Below, piece by piece: positions 50,712 through 63,991 of a DNA stretch of 64,000 nt. A program made the translations under genes and the position numbers. The notes below the pieces were generated by a model, which was not told the origin of the DNA, made no database searches, and worked only from the letters and a program-made list of their open reading frames with translations. This DNA is from Tubulanus polymorphus. Lineage: Eukaryota; Nemertea; Palaeonemertea; Tubulaniformes; Tubulanidae. The stretch covers positions 31,900,001-31,964,000 of the forward strand of contig NC_134025.1 in the NCBI RefSeq assembly GCF_964204645.1, in the 5' to 3' direction. Numbering within the stretch: the stretch's first letter is position 1; the number at the start of each line of letters is the position of its first letter.

Positions 50712-52785
50712 GTTCTGAAGATGATGGACTCAATCTGAAAAGATTGGCTAAGGCGTATTGAACTGATTTCAAATAGATAGTTGGAAAGATTAAGAATTTT
50801 CTGGCTATTTATGCTCCTGAAGATGATGGACTCGATCTTAAATGATAGGTTAAGGTAAACTGAACTGATTTCGAGTAGATGGACTGAAAGATACAGATTT
50901 ATCTTGCAAAATAGGGTCCTAAAGATGATGAATTCTATCTTAATTGTTGGGTTAGGGTGTACTGAACTGATGTTCAATAGATTGGTTGAAAGATTCAGAA
51001 TTTTCTGACTACTTATACTTCTGAAGTTGATTGATTCAATCTGAAAAGATGGGTTAAGGCGTATTGAACGGATTTCAAATAGATGGGTGGAAAGATTAAG
51101 AATTTTCTGGCTATTTATGCTCCTGAAGATGATGGACTCGATCTGAAATGATAGGTTAAGGTAAACTGAACTGATTCCGAGTAGATGGGATGTAAGATAC
51201 AGATTTTTGTTGCAAATTAGGGTCCTAAAGATGATGAATTCTATCTTAATTAATGGGTTAGGGTGTAATGAACTGATGTCCAATAGATAGGTTGAAAGAA
51301 TCAGAATTTTCTGGCTGCTTTTGGTTCTGAAGATGATGGATTCAATCTGAAAAGATGGGTTTAGGCGAATTGAACTGATTTCAAATAGATAGGTGGAAAG
51401 ATTCAGAATTTTCTGGCTATTTATGCTCCTGAAGATGATGGACTCGATCTGAAACGATAGGTTAAGGTAAACTGAACTGATTTCGAGTAGATGGACTGAA
51501 AGATACAGATTTTTCTTGCAAAATAGGGTCCTAAAGATGATGAATTCTATCTTGATTGATGGGTTAGGGTGTACTGAACTGATTTCAAATAGATAGGTTG
51601 AAAGAATCAGAATTTTCTGGCTGCTTTTGGTTCTGAAGATGATGGATTCAATCTGAAAAGATGTGTTAAGGCGTATTGAACTGATTTCAAATAGATAGGT
51701 GGAAAGATTTAGCATTTTCTGGGTACTGATGCTCCTGAAGATGATGGACTCGATCTGAAATGATAGGTTAAGGTAAACTGAACTGATTTCGAGTAGATGG
51801 ACTGAAAGATACATATTTTTCTTGCAAAGTAGGGTCCTAAAGATGATAAGTTCTATCTTAATTGATTGGTTAGGGTGTACTGAACTGATTTCAAATAGAT
51901 AGGTGGAAAGATTAAGAATTTTCTGGCTATTTATGCTCCTGAAGATGATGGACTCGATCTGAAACGATAGGTTAAGGTAAACTGAACTGATTTCGTGTAG
52001 ATTGACTGAAAGATACAGATTTTTCTTGCAAAATAGGGTCCTAAAGATGATGAATTCTATCTTAATTGATGGGTTAGGGTGTACTGAACTGATTTCAAAT
52101 AGATAGGTTGAAAGAATCAGAATTTTCTGGCTGCTTTTGGTTCTGAAGATGATGGATTCAACCTGAAAAGATGTGTTAAGGCGTATTGAACTGATTTCAA
52201 ATAGATAGGTGGAAAGATTCAGAATCTTCTGGGTACTTATGCTCCTGAAGATGATGGACTCGATCTGAAATGATAGGTTAAGGCAAACTGAACTGATTTC
52301 GAGTAGATGGACTGAAAGATACAGATTTTTCTTGCAAAATAGGGTCCTAAAGATGATGAGTTCTATCTTAATTGATGGGTTAGGGTGTACTGAACTGATT
52401 TCAAATAGATAGGTTGAAAGAATCAGAATTTTCTGGCTGCTTTTGGTTCTGAAGATGATGGATTCAACCTGAAAAGATGTGTTAAGGCGTATTGAACTGA
52501 TTTCAAATAGATAGGTGGAAAGATTCAGAATCTTCTGGGTACTTATGCTCCTGAAGATGATGGACTCGATCTGAAATGATAGGTTAAGGCAAACTGAACT
52601 GATTTCGAGTAGATGGACTGAAAGATACAGATTTTTCTTGCAAAATAGGGTCCTAAAGATGATGAGTTCTATCTTAATTGATGGGTTAGGGTGTACTGAA
52701 CTGATTTCAAATAGATAGGTGGAAAGAATCAGAATTTTCTGGCTGCCTTTGGTTCTGAAGATGATGGACTCAATCTGAAAAGATG
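50712..52785 (+). repeat. 2,040-bp recent tandem duplication, copy 2
   Basis: Second copy of the 20-monomer block; homology with copy 1 extends to about 52,785, where agatgggcta replaces agattggcta. A related third segment follows at about 53.67-54.35 kb (agttggaaag at 53737, gatttatcttg at 53856), 29 monomers further on and more diverged. Confidence 0.9.
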
Positions 52786-55438
52786 GGCTAAGGCGTATGG
52801 AACTGATTTCAAATAGATAGGTGGAAAGATTAAGACTTTTCTGGCTATTTATGCTCCTGAAGATGATGGACTCGATCTGAAATGATAGGTTAAGGTAAAC
52901 TGAACTGATTTCGAGTAGATGGACTGAAAGATACAGATTTTTCTTGCAAAATAGGGTCCTAAAGATGATGAATTCTATCTTAATTGTTGGGTTAGGGTGT
53001 ACTGAACTGATGTTCAATAGATTGGTTGAAAGATTCAGAATTTTCTGACTACTTATACTTCTGAAGTTGATTGATTCAATCTGAAAAGATGGGTTAAGGC
53101 GTATTGAACTGATTTCAAATAGATAGGTGGAAAGATTAAGAATTTTCTGGCTATTTATGCTCCTGAAGATGATGGACTCCATCTGAAATGATAGGTTAAG
53201 GTAAACTGAACTGATTCCGAGTAGATGGGATGTAAGATACAGATTTTTGTTGCAAATTAGGGTCCTAAAGATGATGAATTCTATCTTATTTAATGGGTTA
53301 GGGTGTAATGAACTGATGTCAAATAGATAGGTTGAAAGAATCAGAATTTTCTGGCTGCTTTTGGTTCTGAAGATGATGGATTCAATCTGAAAAGATGGGT
53401 TTAGGCGAATTGAACTGATTTCAAATAGATAGGTGGAAAGATTTAGAATTTTCTGGCTTTTTATGCTCCTGAAGATGATGGAATCGATCTGAAATGATAG
53501 GTTAAGGTCAACTGAACTGATTTCGAGCAGATGGACTGAAAGATACAGATTTTTCTTGCAAAATAGAGTCCTAAAGATGACGAATTCTATCTTAATTGAT
53601 GGGTTAGGGTGAACTGAACTGATTTCAAATAGATAGGTGGAAAGAATCAGAATTTTCTGGCTTCCTTTGGTTCTGAAGATGATGGACTCAATCTGAAAAG
53701 ATTGGCTAAGGCGTATTGAACTGATTTCAAATAGATAGTTGGAAAGATTAAGAATTTTCTGGCTATTTATGCTCCTGAAGATGATGGACTCGATCTTAAA
53801 TGATAGGTTAAGGTAAACTGAACTGATTTCGAGTAGATGGACTGAAAGATACAGATTTATCTTGCAAAATAGGGTCCTAAAGATGATGAATTCTATCTTA
53901 ATTGTTGGGTTAGGGTGTACTGAACTGATGTTCAATAGATTGGTTGAAAGATTCAGAATTTTCTGACTACTTATACTTCTGAAGTTGATTGATTCAATCT
54001 GAAAAGATGGGTTAAGGCGTATTGAACGGATTTCAAATAGATGGGTGGAAAGATTAAGAATTTTCTGGCTATTTATGCTCCTGAAGATGATGGACTCGAT
54101 CTGAAACGATAGGTTAAGGTAAACTGAACTGATTCCGAGTAGATGGGATGTAAGATACAGATTTTTGTTGCAAATTAGGGTCCTAAAGATGATGAATTCT
54201 ATCTTAATTAATGGGTTAGGGTGTAATGAACTGATGTCCAATAGATAGGTTGAAAGAATCAGAATTTTCTGGCTGCTTTTGGTTCTGAAGATGATGGATT
54301 CAATCTGAAAAGATGGGTTTAGGCGAATTGAACTGATTTCAAATAGATAGGTGGAAAGATTAAGAATTTTCTGGGTACTTATTCTCCTGAAGATGATGGA
54401 CTCGATCTGAAACGATAGGTTAAGGTAAACTGAACTGATTTCGTGTAGATGGACTGAAAGATACAGATTTTTCTTGCAAAATAGGGTCCTAAAGATGATG
54501 AGTTCTATCTTAATTGATGGGTTAGGGTGTACTGAACTGATTTCAAATAGATAGGTTGAAAGATTAAGAATTTTCTGGCTATTTATGCTCCTGAAGATGA
54601 TGGACTCGATCTGAAATGATAGGTTAAGGTAAACTGAACTGATTTCGAGTAGATGGACTGAAAGATACAGATTTTTCTTGCAAAATAGGGTCCTAAAGAT
54701 GATGAGTTCTATCTTAATTGATGGGTTAGGGTGTACTGAACTGATTTCAAATAGATAGGTTGAAAGATTAAGAATTTTCTGGCTATTTATGCTCCTGAAG
54801 ATGATGGACTCGATCTGAAATGATAGGTTAAGGTAAACTGAACTGATTTCGAGCAGATGGACTGAAAGATACAGATTTTTCTTGCAAAATAGGGTCCTAA
54901 AGATGATGAATTCTATCTTAATTGATGGGTTAGGGTGAACTGAACTGATTTCAAATAGATAGGTGGAAAGAATCAGAATTTTCTGGCTGCCTTTGGTTCT
55001 GAAGATGATGGACTCAATCTGAAAAGATGGGCTAAGGCGTATTGAACTGATTTCAAATAGATAGGTGGAAAGATTAAGAATTTTCTGGCTATTTATGCTC
55101 CTGAGGATGATGCACTCGATCTGAAATGATAGGTTAAGGTAGACTGAACTGATTTCGAGTAGATGGACTGAAAGATACAGATTTTTCTTGCAAAATAGGG
55201 TCCTAAAGATGATGAATTCTATCTTAATTGATGGGTAAGGGTGTACTGAACTGATTTCAAATAGATAGGTTGAAAGAATCAGAATTTTCTGGCTGCCTTT
55301 GGTTCTGAAGATGATGGACTCAATCTGAAAAGATGGGCTAAGGCGTATTGAACTGATTTCAAATAGATAGGTGGAAAGATTAAGAATTTTCTGGCTATTT
55401 ATGCTCCTGAAGATGATTGACTCGATCTGAAATGATAG

Positions 55439-55444
55439 GTTAGG
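55439..55444 (-). other. One-base deletion, frameshift (copy 1 of 3)
   Basis: ggttaggtagac in place of ggttaaggtagac in a C monomer, beside a gatgattgactcg variant. It shifts the minus frame. Copies are at about 58195 and 59214. Confidence 0.88.
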
Positions 55445-56742
55445 TAGACTGAACTGATTTCGAGTAGATGGACTGAAAGATACAGATTTTTCTTGCAAAA
55501 TAGGGTCCTAAAGATGATGAGTTCTATCTTAATTGATGGGTTAGGGTGTACTGAACTGATTTCAAATAGATAGGTTGAAAGATTAAGAATTTTCTGGCTA
55601 TTTATGCTCCTGAAGATGATGGACTCGATCTGAAATGATAGGTTAAGGTAAACTGAACTGATTTCGAGTAGATGGACTGAAAGATACAGATTTTTCTTGC
55701 AAAATAGGGTCCTAAAGATGATGAGTTCAATCTTAATTGATGGGTTAGGGTGTACTGAACTGATTTCAAATAGATAGGTTGAAAGATTAAGAATTTTCTG
55801 GCTATTTATGCTCCTGAAGATGATGGACTCGATCTGAAATGATAGGTTAAGGTAAACTGAACTGATTTCGAGCAGATGGACTGAAAGATACAGATTTTTC
55901 TTGCAAAATAGGGTCCTAAAGATGATGAATTCTATCTTAATTGATGGGTTAGGGTGAACTGAACTGATTTCAAATAGATAGGTGGAAAGAATCAGAATTT
56001 TCTGGCTGCCTTTGGTTCTGAAGATGATGGACTCAATCTGAAAAGATGGGCTAAGGCGTATTGAACTGATTTCAAATAGATAGGTGGAAAGATTAAGGAT
56101 TTTCTGGCTATTTATGCTCCTGAAGATGATGGACTCGATCTGAAATGATAGGTTAAGGTAAACTGAACTGATTTCGAGTAGATGGACTGAAAGATACAGA
56201 CTTTTCTTGCAAAATAGGGCCCTAAAGATGATGAATTCTATCTTAATTGATGGGTTAGGGTGTACTGAACAGATTTCAAATAGATAGGTTGAAAGAATCA
56301 GAATTTTCTGGCTGCTTTTGGTTCTGAAGATGATGGATACAATCTGAAAAGATGTGTTAAGGCGTATTGAACTGATTTCAAATACATAGGTGGAAAGATT
56401 AAGAATTTTCTGGCTATTTATGCTCCTGAAGATGATGGACTCGATCTGAAATGATAGGTTATGGTAAACTGAACTGATTTCGAGCAGATGGACTGAAAGA
56501 TACAGATTTTTCTTGCAAAATAGGGCCCTAAAGATGATGAATTCTATCTTAATTGATGGGTTAGGGTGAACTGAACTGATTTCAAATAGATAGGTGGAAA
56601 GAATCAGAATTTTCTGGCTGCCTTTGGTTCTGAAGATGATGGACTCAATCTGAAAAGATGGGCTTAGGCGTATTGAACTGATTTCAAATAGATAGGTGGA
56701 AAGATTAAGAATTTTCTGGCTATTTATGCTCCTGAGGATGAT

Positions 56743-56745
56743 TCA
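56743..56745 (-). other. Nonsense codon TGA (single copy)
   Basis: gatgattcactcg gives GAG TGA on the minus strand where relatives have TGC (gatgatgcactcg) or TCC (gatgatggactcg). It is probably one step from the TGC variant common in this domain. Confidence 0.88.
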
Positions 56746-56979
56746 CTCGATCTGAAATGATAGGTTGAGGTAGACTGAACTGATTTCGAGTAGATGGACT
56801 GAAAGATACAGATTTTTCTTGCAAAATAGGGTCCTAAAGGTGATGAATTCTATCTTAATTGATGGGTAAGGGTGTACTGAACTGATTTCAAATAGATAGG
56901 TTGAAAGAATCAGAATTTTCTGGCTGCTTTTGGTTCTGAAGATGATGGATTCAATCTGAAAAGATGTGTTAAGGCGCAT
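56743..56979 (-). other. 78-codon open minus frame; fragment
   Basis: An ATG made by gcgcattg (ATA to ATG) in an A monomer, ending at the TGA at 56743. About two and a third monomers long. Frame fragment only. Confidence 0.6.
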
Positions 56980-58179
56980 TGAACTGATTTCAAATAGATA
57001 GGTGGAAAGATTAAGAATTTTCTGGCTATTTATGCTCCTGAAGATGATGGACTCGATCTGAAATGATAGGTTAAGGTAAACTGAACTGATTTCGAGTAGA
57101 TGGACTGAAAGATACCGATTTTTCTTGCAAAATAGGGTCCTAAAGATGATGAATTCTATCTTAATTGATGGGTTAGGGTGTACTGAACTGATTTCAAATA
57201 GATAGGTGGGAAGATTAAGAATTTTCTGGCTATTTATGCTCCTGAAGATGATGGACTCGATCTGAAATGATAGGTTAAGGTAAACTGAACTGATTTCGAG
57301 CAGATGGACTGAAAGATACAGATTTTTCTTGCAAAATAGGGTCCTAAGGATGATGAATTCTATCTTAATTGATGGGTTAGGGTGAACTGAACTGATTTCA
57401 AATAGATAGGTGGAAAGAATCAGAATTTTCTGGCTGCCTTTGGTTCTGAAGATGATGGACTCAATCTGAAAAGATGGGCTAAGGCGTATTGAACTGATTT
57501 CAAATAGATAGGTGGAAAGATTAAGAATTTTCTGGCTATTTATGCTCCTGAAGATGATGGACTCGATCTGAAATGATAGGTTAAGGTAAACTGAACTGAT
57601 TTCGAGTAGATGGACTGAAAGATACAGATTTTTCTTGCAAAATAGGGTCCTAAAGATGATGAATTCTATCTTAATTGATGGGTTAGGGTGAACTGAACTG
57701 ATTTCAAATAGATAGGTGGAAAGAATCAGAATTTTCTGGCTGCCTTTGGTTCTGAAGATGATGGACTCAATCTGAAAAGATGGGCTAAGGCGTATTGAAC
57801 TGATTTCAAATAGATAGGTGGAAAGATTAAGAATTTTCTGGCTATTTATGCTCCTGAGGATGATGCACTCGATCTGAAATGATAGGTTAAGGTAGACTGA
57901 ACTGATTTCGAGTAGATGGACTGAAAGATACAGATTTTTCTTGCAAAATAGGGTCCTAAAGATGATGAATTCTATCTTAATTGATGGGTAAGGGTGTACT
58001 GAACTGATTTCAAATAGATAGGTTGAAAGAATCAGAATTTTCTGGCTGCCTTTGGTTCTGAAGATGATGGACTCAATCTGAAAAGATGGGCTAAGGCGTA
58101 TTGAACTGATTTCAAATAGATAGGTGGAAAGATTAAGAATTTTCTGGCTATTTATGCTCCTGAAGATGATTGACTCGAT

Positions 58180-58182
58180 CTA
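58180..58182 (-). other. Nonsense codon TAG next to a frameshift copy
   Basis: gatctaaaaagatagg has cta in the same codon position as the five-copy TAG, but in a different local background (extra change aagat for atgat), so it may be an independent hit. Confidence 0.8.
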
Positions 58183-58191
58183 AAAAGATAG

Positions 58192-58197
58192 GTTAGG
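58192..58197 (-). other. One-base deletion, frameshift (copy 2 of 3)
   Basis: Same ggttaggtagac deletion as at 55442. Confidence 0.88.
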
Positions 58198-59194
58198 TAG
58201 ACTGAACTGATTTCGAGTAGATGGACTGAAAGATACAGATTTTTCTTGCAAAATAGGGTCCTAAAGATGATGAGTTCTATCTTAATTGATGGGTTAGGGT
58301 GTACTGAACTGATTTCAAATAGATAGGTTGAAAGATTAAGAATTTTCTGGCTATTTATGCTCCTGAAGATGATGGACTCGATCTGAAATGATAGGTTAAG
58401 GTAAACTGAACTGATTTCGAGTAGATGGACTGAAAGATACAGATTTTTCTTGCAAAATAGGGTCCTAAAGATGATGAGTTCTATCTTAATTGATGGGTTA
58501 GGGTGTACTGAACTGATTTCAAATAGATAGGTTGAAAGATTAAGAATTTTCTGGCTATTTATGCTCCTGAAGATGATGGACTCGATCTGAAATGATAGGT
58601 TAAGGTAAACTGAACTGATTTCGAGCAGATGGACTGAAAGATACAGATTTTTCTTGCAAAATAGGGTCCTAAAGATGATGAATTCTATCTTAATTGATGG
58701 GTTAGGGTGAACTGAACTGATTTCAAATAGATAGGTGGAAAGAATCAGAATTTTCTGGCTGCCTTTGGTTCTGAAGATGATGGACTCAATCTGAAAAGAT
58801 GGGCTAAGGCGTATTGAACTGATTTCAAATAGATAGGTGGAAAGATTAAGAATTTTCTGGCTATTTATGCTCCTGAGGATGATGCACTCGATCTGAAATG
58901 ATAGGTTAAGGTAGACTGAACTGATTTCGAGTAGATGGACTGAAAGATACAGATTTTTCTTGCAAAATAGGGTCCTAAAGATGATGAATTCTATCTTAAT
59001 TGATGGGTAAGGGTGTACTGAACTGATTTCAAATAGATAGGTTGAAAGAATCAGAATTTTCTGGCTGCTTTTGGTTCTGAAGATGATGGACTCAATCTGA
59101 AAAGATGGGCTAAGGCGTATTGAACTGATTTCAAATAGATAGGTGGAAAGATTAAGAATTTTCTGGCTATTTATGCTCCTGAAGATGATTGACT

Positions 59195-60751
59195 CTATCT
59201 GAAATGATAGGTTAGGTAGACTGAACTGATTTCGAGTAGATGGACTGAAAGATACAGATTTTTCTTGCAAAATAGGGTCCTAAAGATGATGAGTTCTATC
59301 TTAATTGATGGGTTAGGGTGTACTGAACTGATTTCAAATAGATAGGTTGAAAGATTAAGAATTTTCTGGCTATTTATGCTCCTGAAGATGATGGACTCGA
59401 TCTGAAATGATAGGTTAAGGTAAACTGAACTGATTTCGAGTAGATGGACTGAAAGATACAGATTTTTCTTGCAAAATAGGGTCCTAAAGATGATGAGTTC
59501 TATCTTAATTGATGGGTTAGGGTGTACTGAACTGATTTCAAATAGATAGGTTGAAAGATTAAGAATTTTCTGGCTATTTATGCTCCTGAAGATGATGGAC
59601 TCGATCTGAAATGATAGGTTAAGGTAAACTGAACTGATTTCGAGCAGATGGACTGAAAGATACAGATTTTTCTTGCAAAATAGGGTCCTAAAGATGATGA
59701 ATTCTATCTTAATTGATGGGTTAGGGTGAACTGAACTGATTTCAAATAGATAGGTGGAAAGAATCAGAATTTTCTGGCTGCCTTTGGTTCTGAAGATGAT
59801 GGACTCAATCTGAAAAGATGGGCTAAGGCGTATTGAACTGATTTCAAATAGATAGGTGGAAAGATTAAGAATTTTCTGGCTATTTATGCTCCTGAAGATG
59901 ATGGACTCGATCTGAAATGATAGGTTAAGGTAAACTGAACTGATTTCGAGTAGATGGACTGAAAGATACAGACTTTTCTTGCAAAATACGGCCCTAAAGA
60001 TGATGAATTCTATCTTAATTGATGGGTTAGGGTGTACTGAACTGATTTCAAATAGATAGGTTGAAAGAATCAGAATTTTCTGGCTGCTTTTGGTTCTGAA
60101 GATGATGGATACAATCTGAAAAGATGTGTTAAGGCGTATTGAACTGATTTCAAATAGATAGGTGGAAAGATTAAGAATTTTCTGGCTATTTATGCTCCTG
60201 AAGATGATGGACTCGATCTGAAATGATAGGTTAAGGTAAACTGAACTGATTTCGAGCAGATGGACTGAAAGATACAGATTTTTCTTGCAAAATAGGGCCC
60301 TAAAGATGATGAATTCTATCTTAATTGATGGGTTAGGGTGAACTGAACTGATTTCAAATAGATAGGTGGAAAGAATCAGAATTTTCTGGCTGCCTTTGGT
60401 TCTGAAGATGAAAGACTCAATCTGAAAAGATGGGCTTAGGCGTATTGAACTGATTTCAAATAGATAGGTGGAAAGATTAAGAATTTTCTGGCTATTTATG
60501 CTCCTGAGGATGATGCACTCGATCTGAAATGATAGGTTGAGGTAGACTGAACTGATTTCGAGTAGATGGACTGAAAGATACAGATTTTTCTTGCAAAATA
60601 GGGTCCTAAAGGTGATGAATTCTATCTTAATTGATGGGTAAGGGTGTACTGAACTGATTTCAAATAGATAGGTTGAAAGAATCAGAATTTTCTGGCTGCT
60701 TTTGGTTCTGAAGATGATGGATTCAATCTGAAAAGATGTGTTAAGGCGCAT
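59195..60751 (-). other. 518-codon open minus frame; satellite-derived
   Basis: From the ATG of the gcgcattg variant near 60750 to the frameshift at 59214, ending SVYLTYHFR. It overlaps the previous frame by 76 bp in a different phase because of the one-base deletion. Confidence 0.65.
59211..59216 (-). other. One-base deletion, frameshift (copy 3 of 3)
   Basis: Same deletion, 1,020 bp from copy 2 when the missing base is counted. Confidence 0.88.
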
Positions 60752-61066
60752 TGAACTGATTTCAAATAGATAGGTGGAAAGATTAAGAATTTTCTGGCTA
60801 TTTATGCTCCTGAAGATGATGGACTCGATCTGAAATGATAGGTTAAGGTAAACTGAACTGATTTCGAGTAGATGGACTGAAAGATACAGATTTTTCTTGC
60901 AAAATAGGGTCCTAAAGATGATGAATTCTATCTTAATTGATGGGTTAGGGTGTACTGAACTGATTTCAAATAGATAGGTTGAAAGAATCGGAATTTTCTG
61001 GCTGCTTTTGGTTCTGAAGATGATGGATTCAATCTGAAAAGATGTGTTAAGGCGTATTGAACTGAT

Positions 61067-61069
61067 TTA
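61067..61069 (-). other. Nonsense codon TAA, copy 1 of 2
   Basis: gatttaaaatag in place of gatttcaaatag turns the GAA of the EISS motif into TAA in an A monomer. It recurs 306 bp later. Confidence 0.9.
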
Positions 61070-61372
61070 AAATAGATAGGTGGAAAGATTAAGAATTTTC
61101 TGGCTATTTATGCTCCTGAAGATGATGGACTCGATCTGAAATGATAGGTTAAGGTAAACTGAACTTATTTCGAGTAGATGGACTGAAAGATACAGATTTT
61201 TCTTGCAAAATAGGGTCCTAAAGATGATGAATTCTATCTTAATTGATGGGTTAGGGTGTACTGAACTGATTTCAAATAGATAGGTTGAAAGAATCAGAAT
61301 TTTCTGGCTGCTTTTGGTTCTGAAGATGATGGATTCAATCTGAAAAGATGTGTTAAGGCGTATTGAACTGAT

Positions 61373-61375
61373 TTA
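61373..61375 (-). other. Nonsense codon TAA, copy 2 of 2
   Basis: Same change as at 61067, one trimer away, so it was copied by a trimer duplication. Confidence 0.9.
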
Positions 61376-63826
61376 AAATAGATAGGTGGAAAGATTAAGA
61401 ATTTTCTGGCTATTTATGCTCCTGAAGATGATGGACTCGATCTGAAATGATAGGTTAAGGTAAACTGAACTGATTTCGAGTAGATGGACTGAAAGATACA
61501 TATTTTTCTTGCAAAGTAGGGTCCTAAAGATGATAAGTTCTATCTTAATTGATTGGTTAGGGTGTACTGAACTGATTTCAAATAGATAGGTGGAAAGATT
61601 AAGAATTTTCTGGCTATTTATGCTCCTGAAGATGATGGACTCGATCTGAAACGATAGGTTAAGGTAAACTGAACTGATTTCGTGTAGATTGACTGAAAGA
61701 TACAGATTTTTCTTGCAAAATAGGGTCCTAAAGATGATGAATTCTATCTTAATTGATGGGTTAGGGTGTACTGAACTGATTTCAAATAGATAGGTTGAAA
61801 GAATCAGAATTTTCTGGCTGCTTTTTGTTCTGAAGATGATGGATTCAACCTGAAAAGATGTGTTAAGGCGTATTGAACTGATTTCAAATAGATAGGTGGA
61901 AAGATTCAGAATTTTCTGGGTACTTATGCTCCTGAAGATGATGGACTCGATCTGAAATGATAGGTTAAGGTAAACTGAACTGATTTCGAGTAGATGGACT
62001 GAAAGATACAGATTTTTCTTGCAAAATAGGGTCCTAAAGATGATGAATTCTATCTTAATTGATGGGTTAGGGTGAAATGAACTGATTTCAAATAGATAGG
62101 TGGAAAGAATCAGAATTTTCTGGCTGCCTTTGGTTCTGAAGATGATGGACTCAATCTGAAAAGATGGGCTAAGGCGTATGGAACTGATTTCAAATAGATA
62201 GGTGGAAAGATTAAGAATTTTCTGGCTATTTATGCTCCTGAAGATGATGGACTCGATCTGAAACGATAGGTTAAGGTAAACTGAACTGATTTCGAGTAGA
62301 TGGACTGAAAGATACAGATTTTTCTTGCAAAATAGGGTCCTAAAGATGATGAATTCTATCTTAATTGATGGGTTAGGGTGTACTGAACTGATTTCAAATA
62401 GATAGGTTGAAAGAATCAGAATTTTCTGGCTGCTTTTGGTTCTGAAGATGATGGATTCAATCTGAAAAGATGTGTTAAGGCGTATTGAACTGATTTCAAA
62501 TAGATAGGTGGAAAGATTTAGCATTTTCTGGGTACTGATGCTCCTGAAGATGATGGACTCGATCTGAAATGATAGGTTAAGGTAAACTGAACTGATTTCG
62601 AGTAGATGGACTGAAAGATACATATTTTTCTTGCAAAGTAGGGTCCTAAAGATGATAAGTTCTATCTTAATTGATTGGTTAGGGTGTACTGAACTGATTT
62701 CAAATAGATAGGTGGAAAGATTAAGAATTTTCTGGCTATTTATGCTCCTGAAGATGATGGACTCGATCTGAAACGATAGGTTAAGGTAAACTGAACTGAT
62801 TTCGTGTAGATTGACTGAAAGATACAGATTTTTCTTGCAAAATAGGGTCCTAAAGATGATGAATTCTATCTTAATTGATGGGTTAGGGTGTACTGAACTG
62901 ATTTCAAATAGATAGGTTGAAAGAATCAGAATTTTCTGGCTGCTTTTGGTTCTGAAGATGATGGATTCAACCTGAAAAGATGTGTTAAGGCGTATTGAAC
63001 TGATTTCAAATAGATAGGTGGAAAGATTCAGAATCTTCTGGGTACTTATGCTCCTGAAGATGATGGACTCGATCTGAAATGATAGGTTAAGGCAAACTGA
63101 ACTGATTTCGAGTAGATGGACTGAAAGATACAGATTTTTCTTGCAAAATAGGGTCCTAAAGATGATGAGTTCTATCTTAATTGATGGGTTAGGGTGTACT
63201 GAACTGATTTCAAATAGATAGGTTGAAAGAATCAGAATTTTCTGGCTGCTTTTGGTTCTGAAGATGATGGATTCGATTTGAAAAGATGTGTTAAGGCGTA
63301 TTGAACTGATTTCAAATAGATAGGTGGAAAGATTCAGAATTTTCTGGGTACTTATGCTCCTGAAGATGATGGACTCGATCTGAAATGATAGGTTAAGGTA
63401 AACTGAACTGATTTCGAGTAGATGGACTGAAAGATACAGATTTTTCTTGCAAAATAGGGTCCTAAAGATGATGAATTCTATCTTAATTGATGGGTTAGGG
63501 TGAAATGAACTGATTTCAAATAGATAGGTGGAAAGAATCAGAATTTTCTGGCTGCCTTTGGTTCTGAAGATGATGGACTCAATCTGAAAAGATGGGCTAA
63601 GGCGTATGGAACTGATTTCAAATAGATAGGTGGAAAGATTAAGAATTTTCTGGCTATTTATGCTCCTGAAGATGATGGACTCGATCTGAAATGATAGGTT
63701 AAGGTAAACTGAACTGATTTCGAGTAGATGGACTGAAAGATACAGATTTTTCTTGCAAAATAGGGTCCTAAAGATGATGAATTCTATCTTAATTGTTGGG
63801 TTAGGGTGTACTGAACTGATGTTCAA
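61373..63826 (-). other. 817-codon open minus frame; satellite-derived
   Basis: Starts at a TTG in a variant B monomer and ends at the second copy of the TAA at 61373. Most of its amino-terminal part repeats the 590-codon frames at 34415 and 45533. Between 60752 and 61372 the phase is open apart from the TAA at 61067 but has no start codon. Confidence 0.65.
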
Positions 63827-63991
63827 TAGATTGGTTGAAAGATTCAGAATTTTCTGACTACTTATACTTCTGAAGTTGATTGAAACAATCTGAAAAGATG
63901 GGTTAAGGCGTATTGAACTGATTTCAAATAGATAGGTGGAAAGATTAAGAATTTTCTGGCTATTTATGCTCCTGAAGATGATGGACTCGAT

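Larger units (their letters stand above)
47471..55498 (-). other. 2,675-codon open minus frame with an out-of-phase beginning
   Basis: The first 17 or so codons (QEKSVSFSPSTRNQFSL) are in another phase, and the one-base deletion at 55442 brings it into the repeat phase. It stops at the TAG at 47471. That a start can be recruited from the wrong phase shows how little its apparent 5' end means. Confidence 0.65.
58152..59270 (-). other. 372-codon open minus frame between two frameshift copies
   Basis: Starts out of phase (QEKSVSFSPS), enters the repeat phase at the deletion at 59214 and leaves it at the deletion at 58195, ending LFRSSQSSSGA. Both ends are lesion-made. Confidence 0.65.
54550..61370 (+). 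repeat. Distinct subfamily domain of the array
   Basis: Variants common here and rare or absent elsewhere include gggtaagggtg in B, tagggcccta in B, gatacaatctg and gcgcattgaac in A, and the one-base deletion ggttaggtagac in C. Internal repeats are about 2.75 kb (gaggatgatgcactcg at 55104 and 57856), 1,020 bp (58195 to 59214 plus one deleted base) and about 3.77 kb (gcgcattgaac at 56974 and 60747). The domain looks locally homogenised, apart from the rest of the array. Confidence 0.75.
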
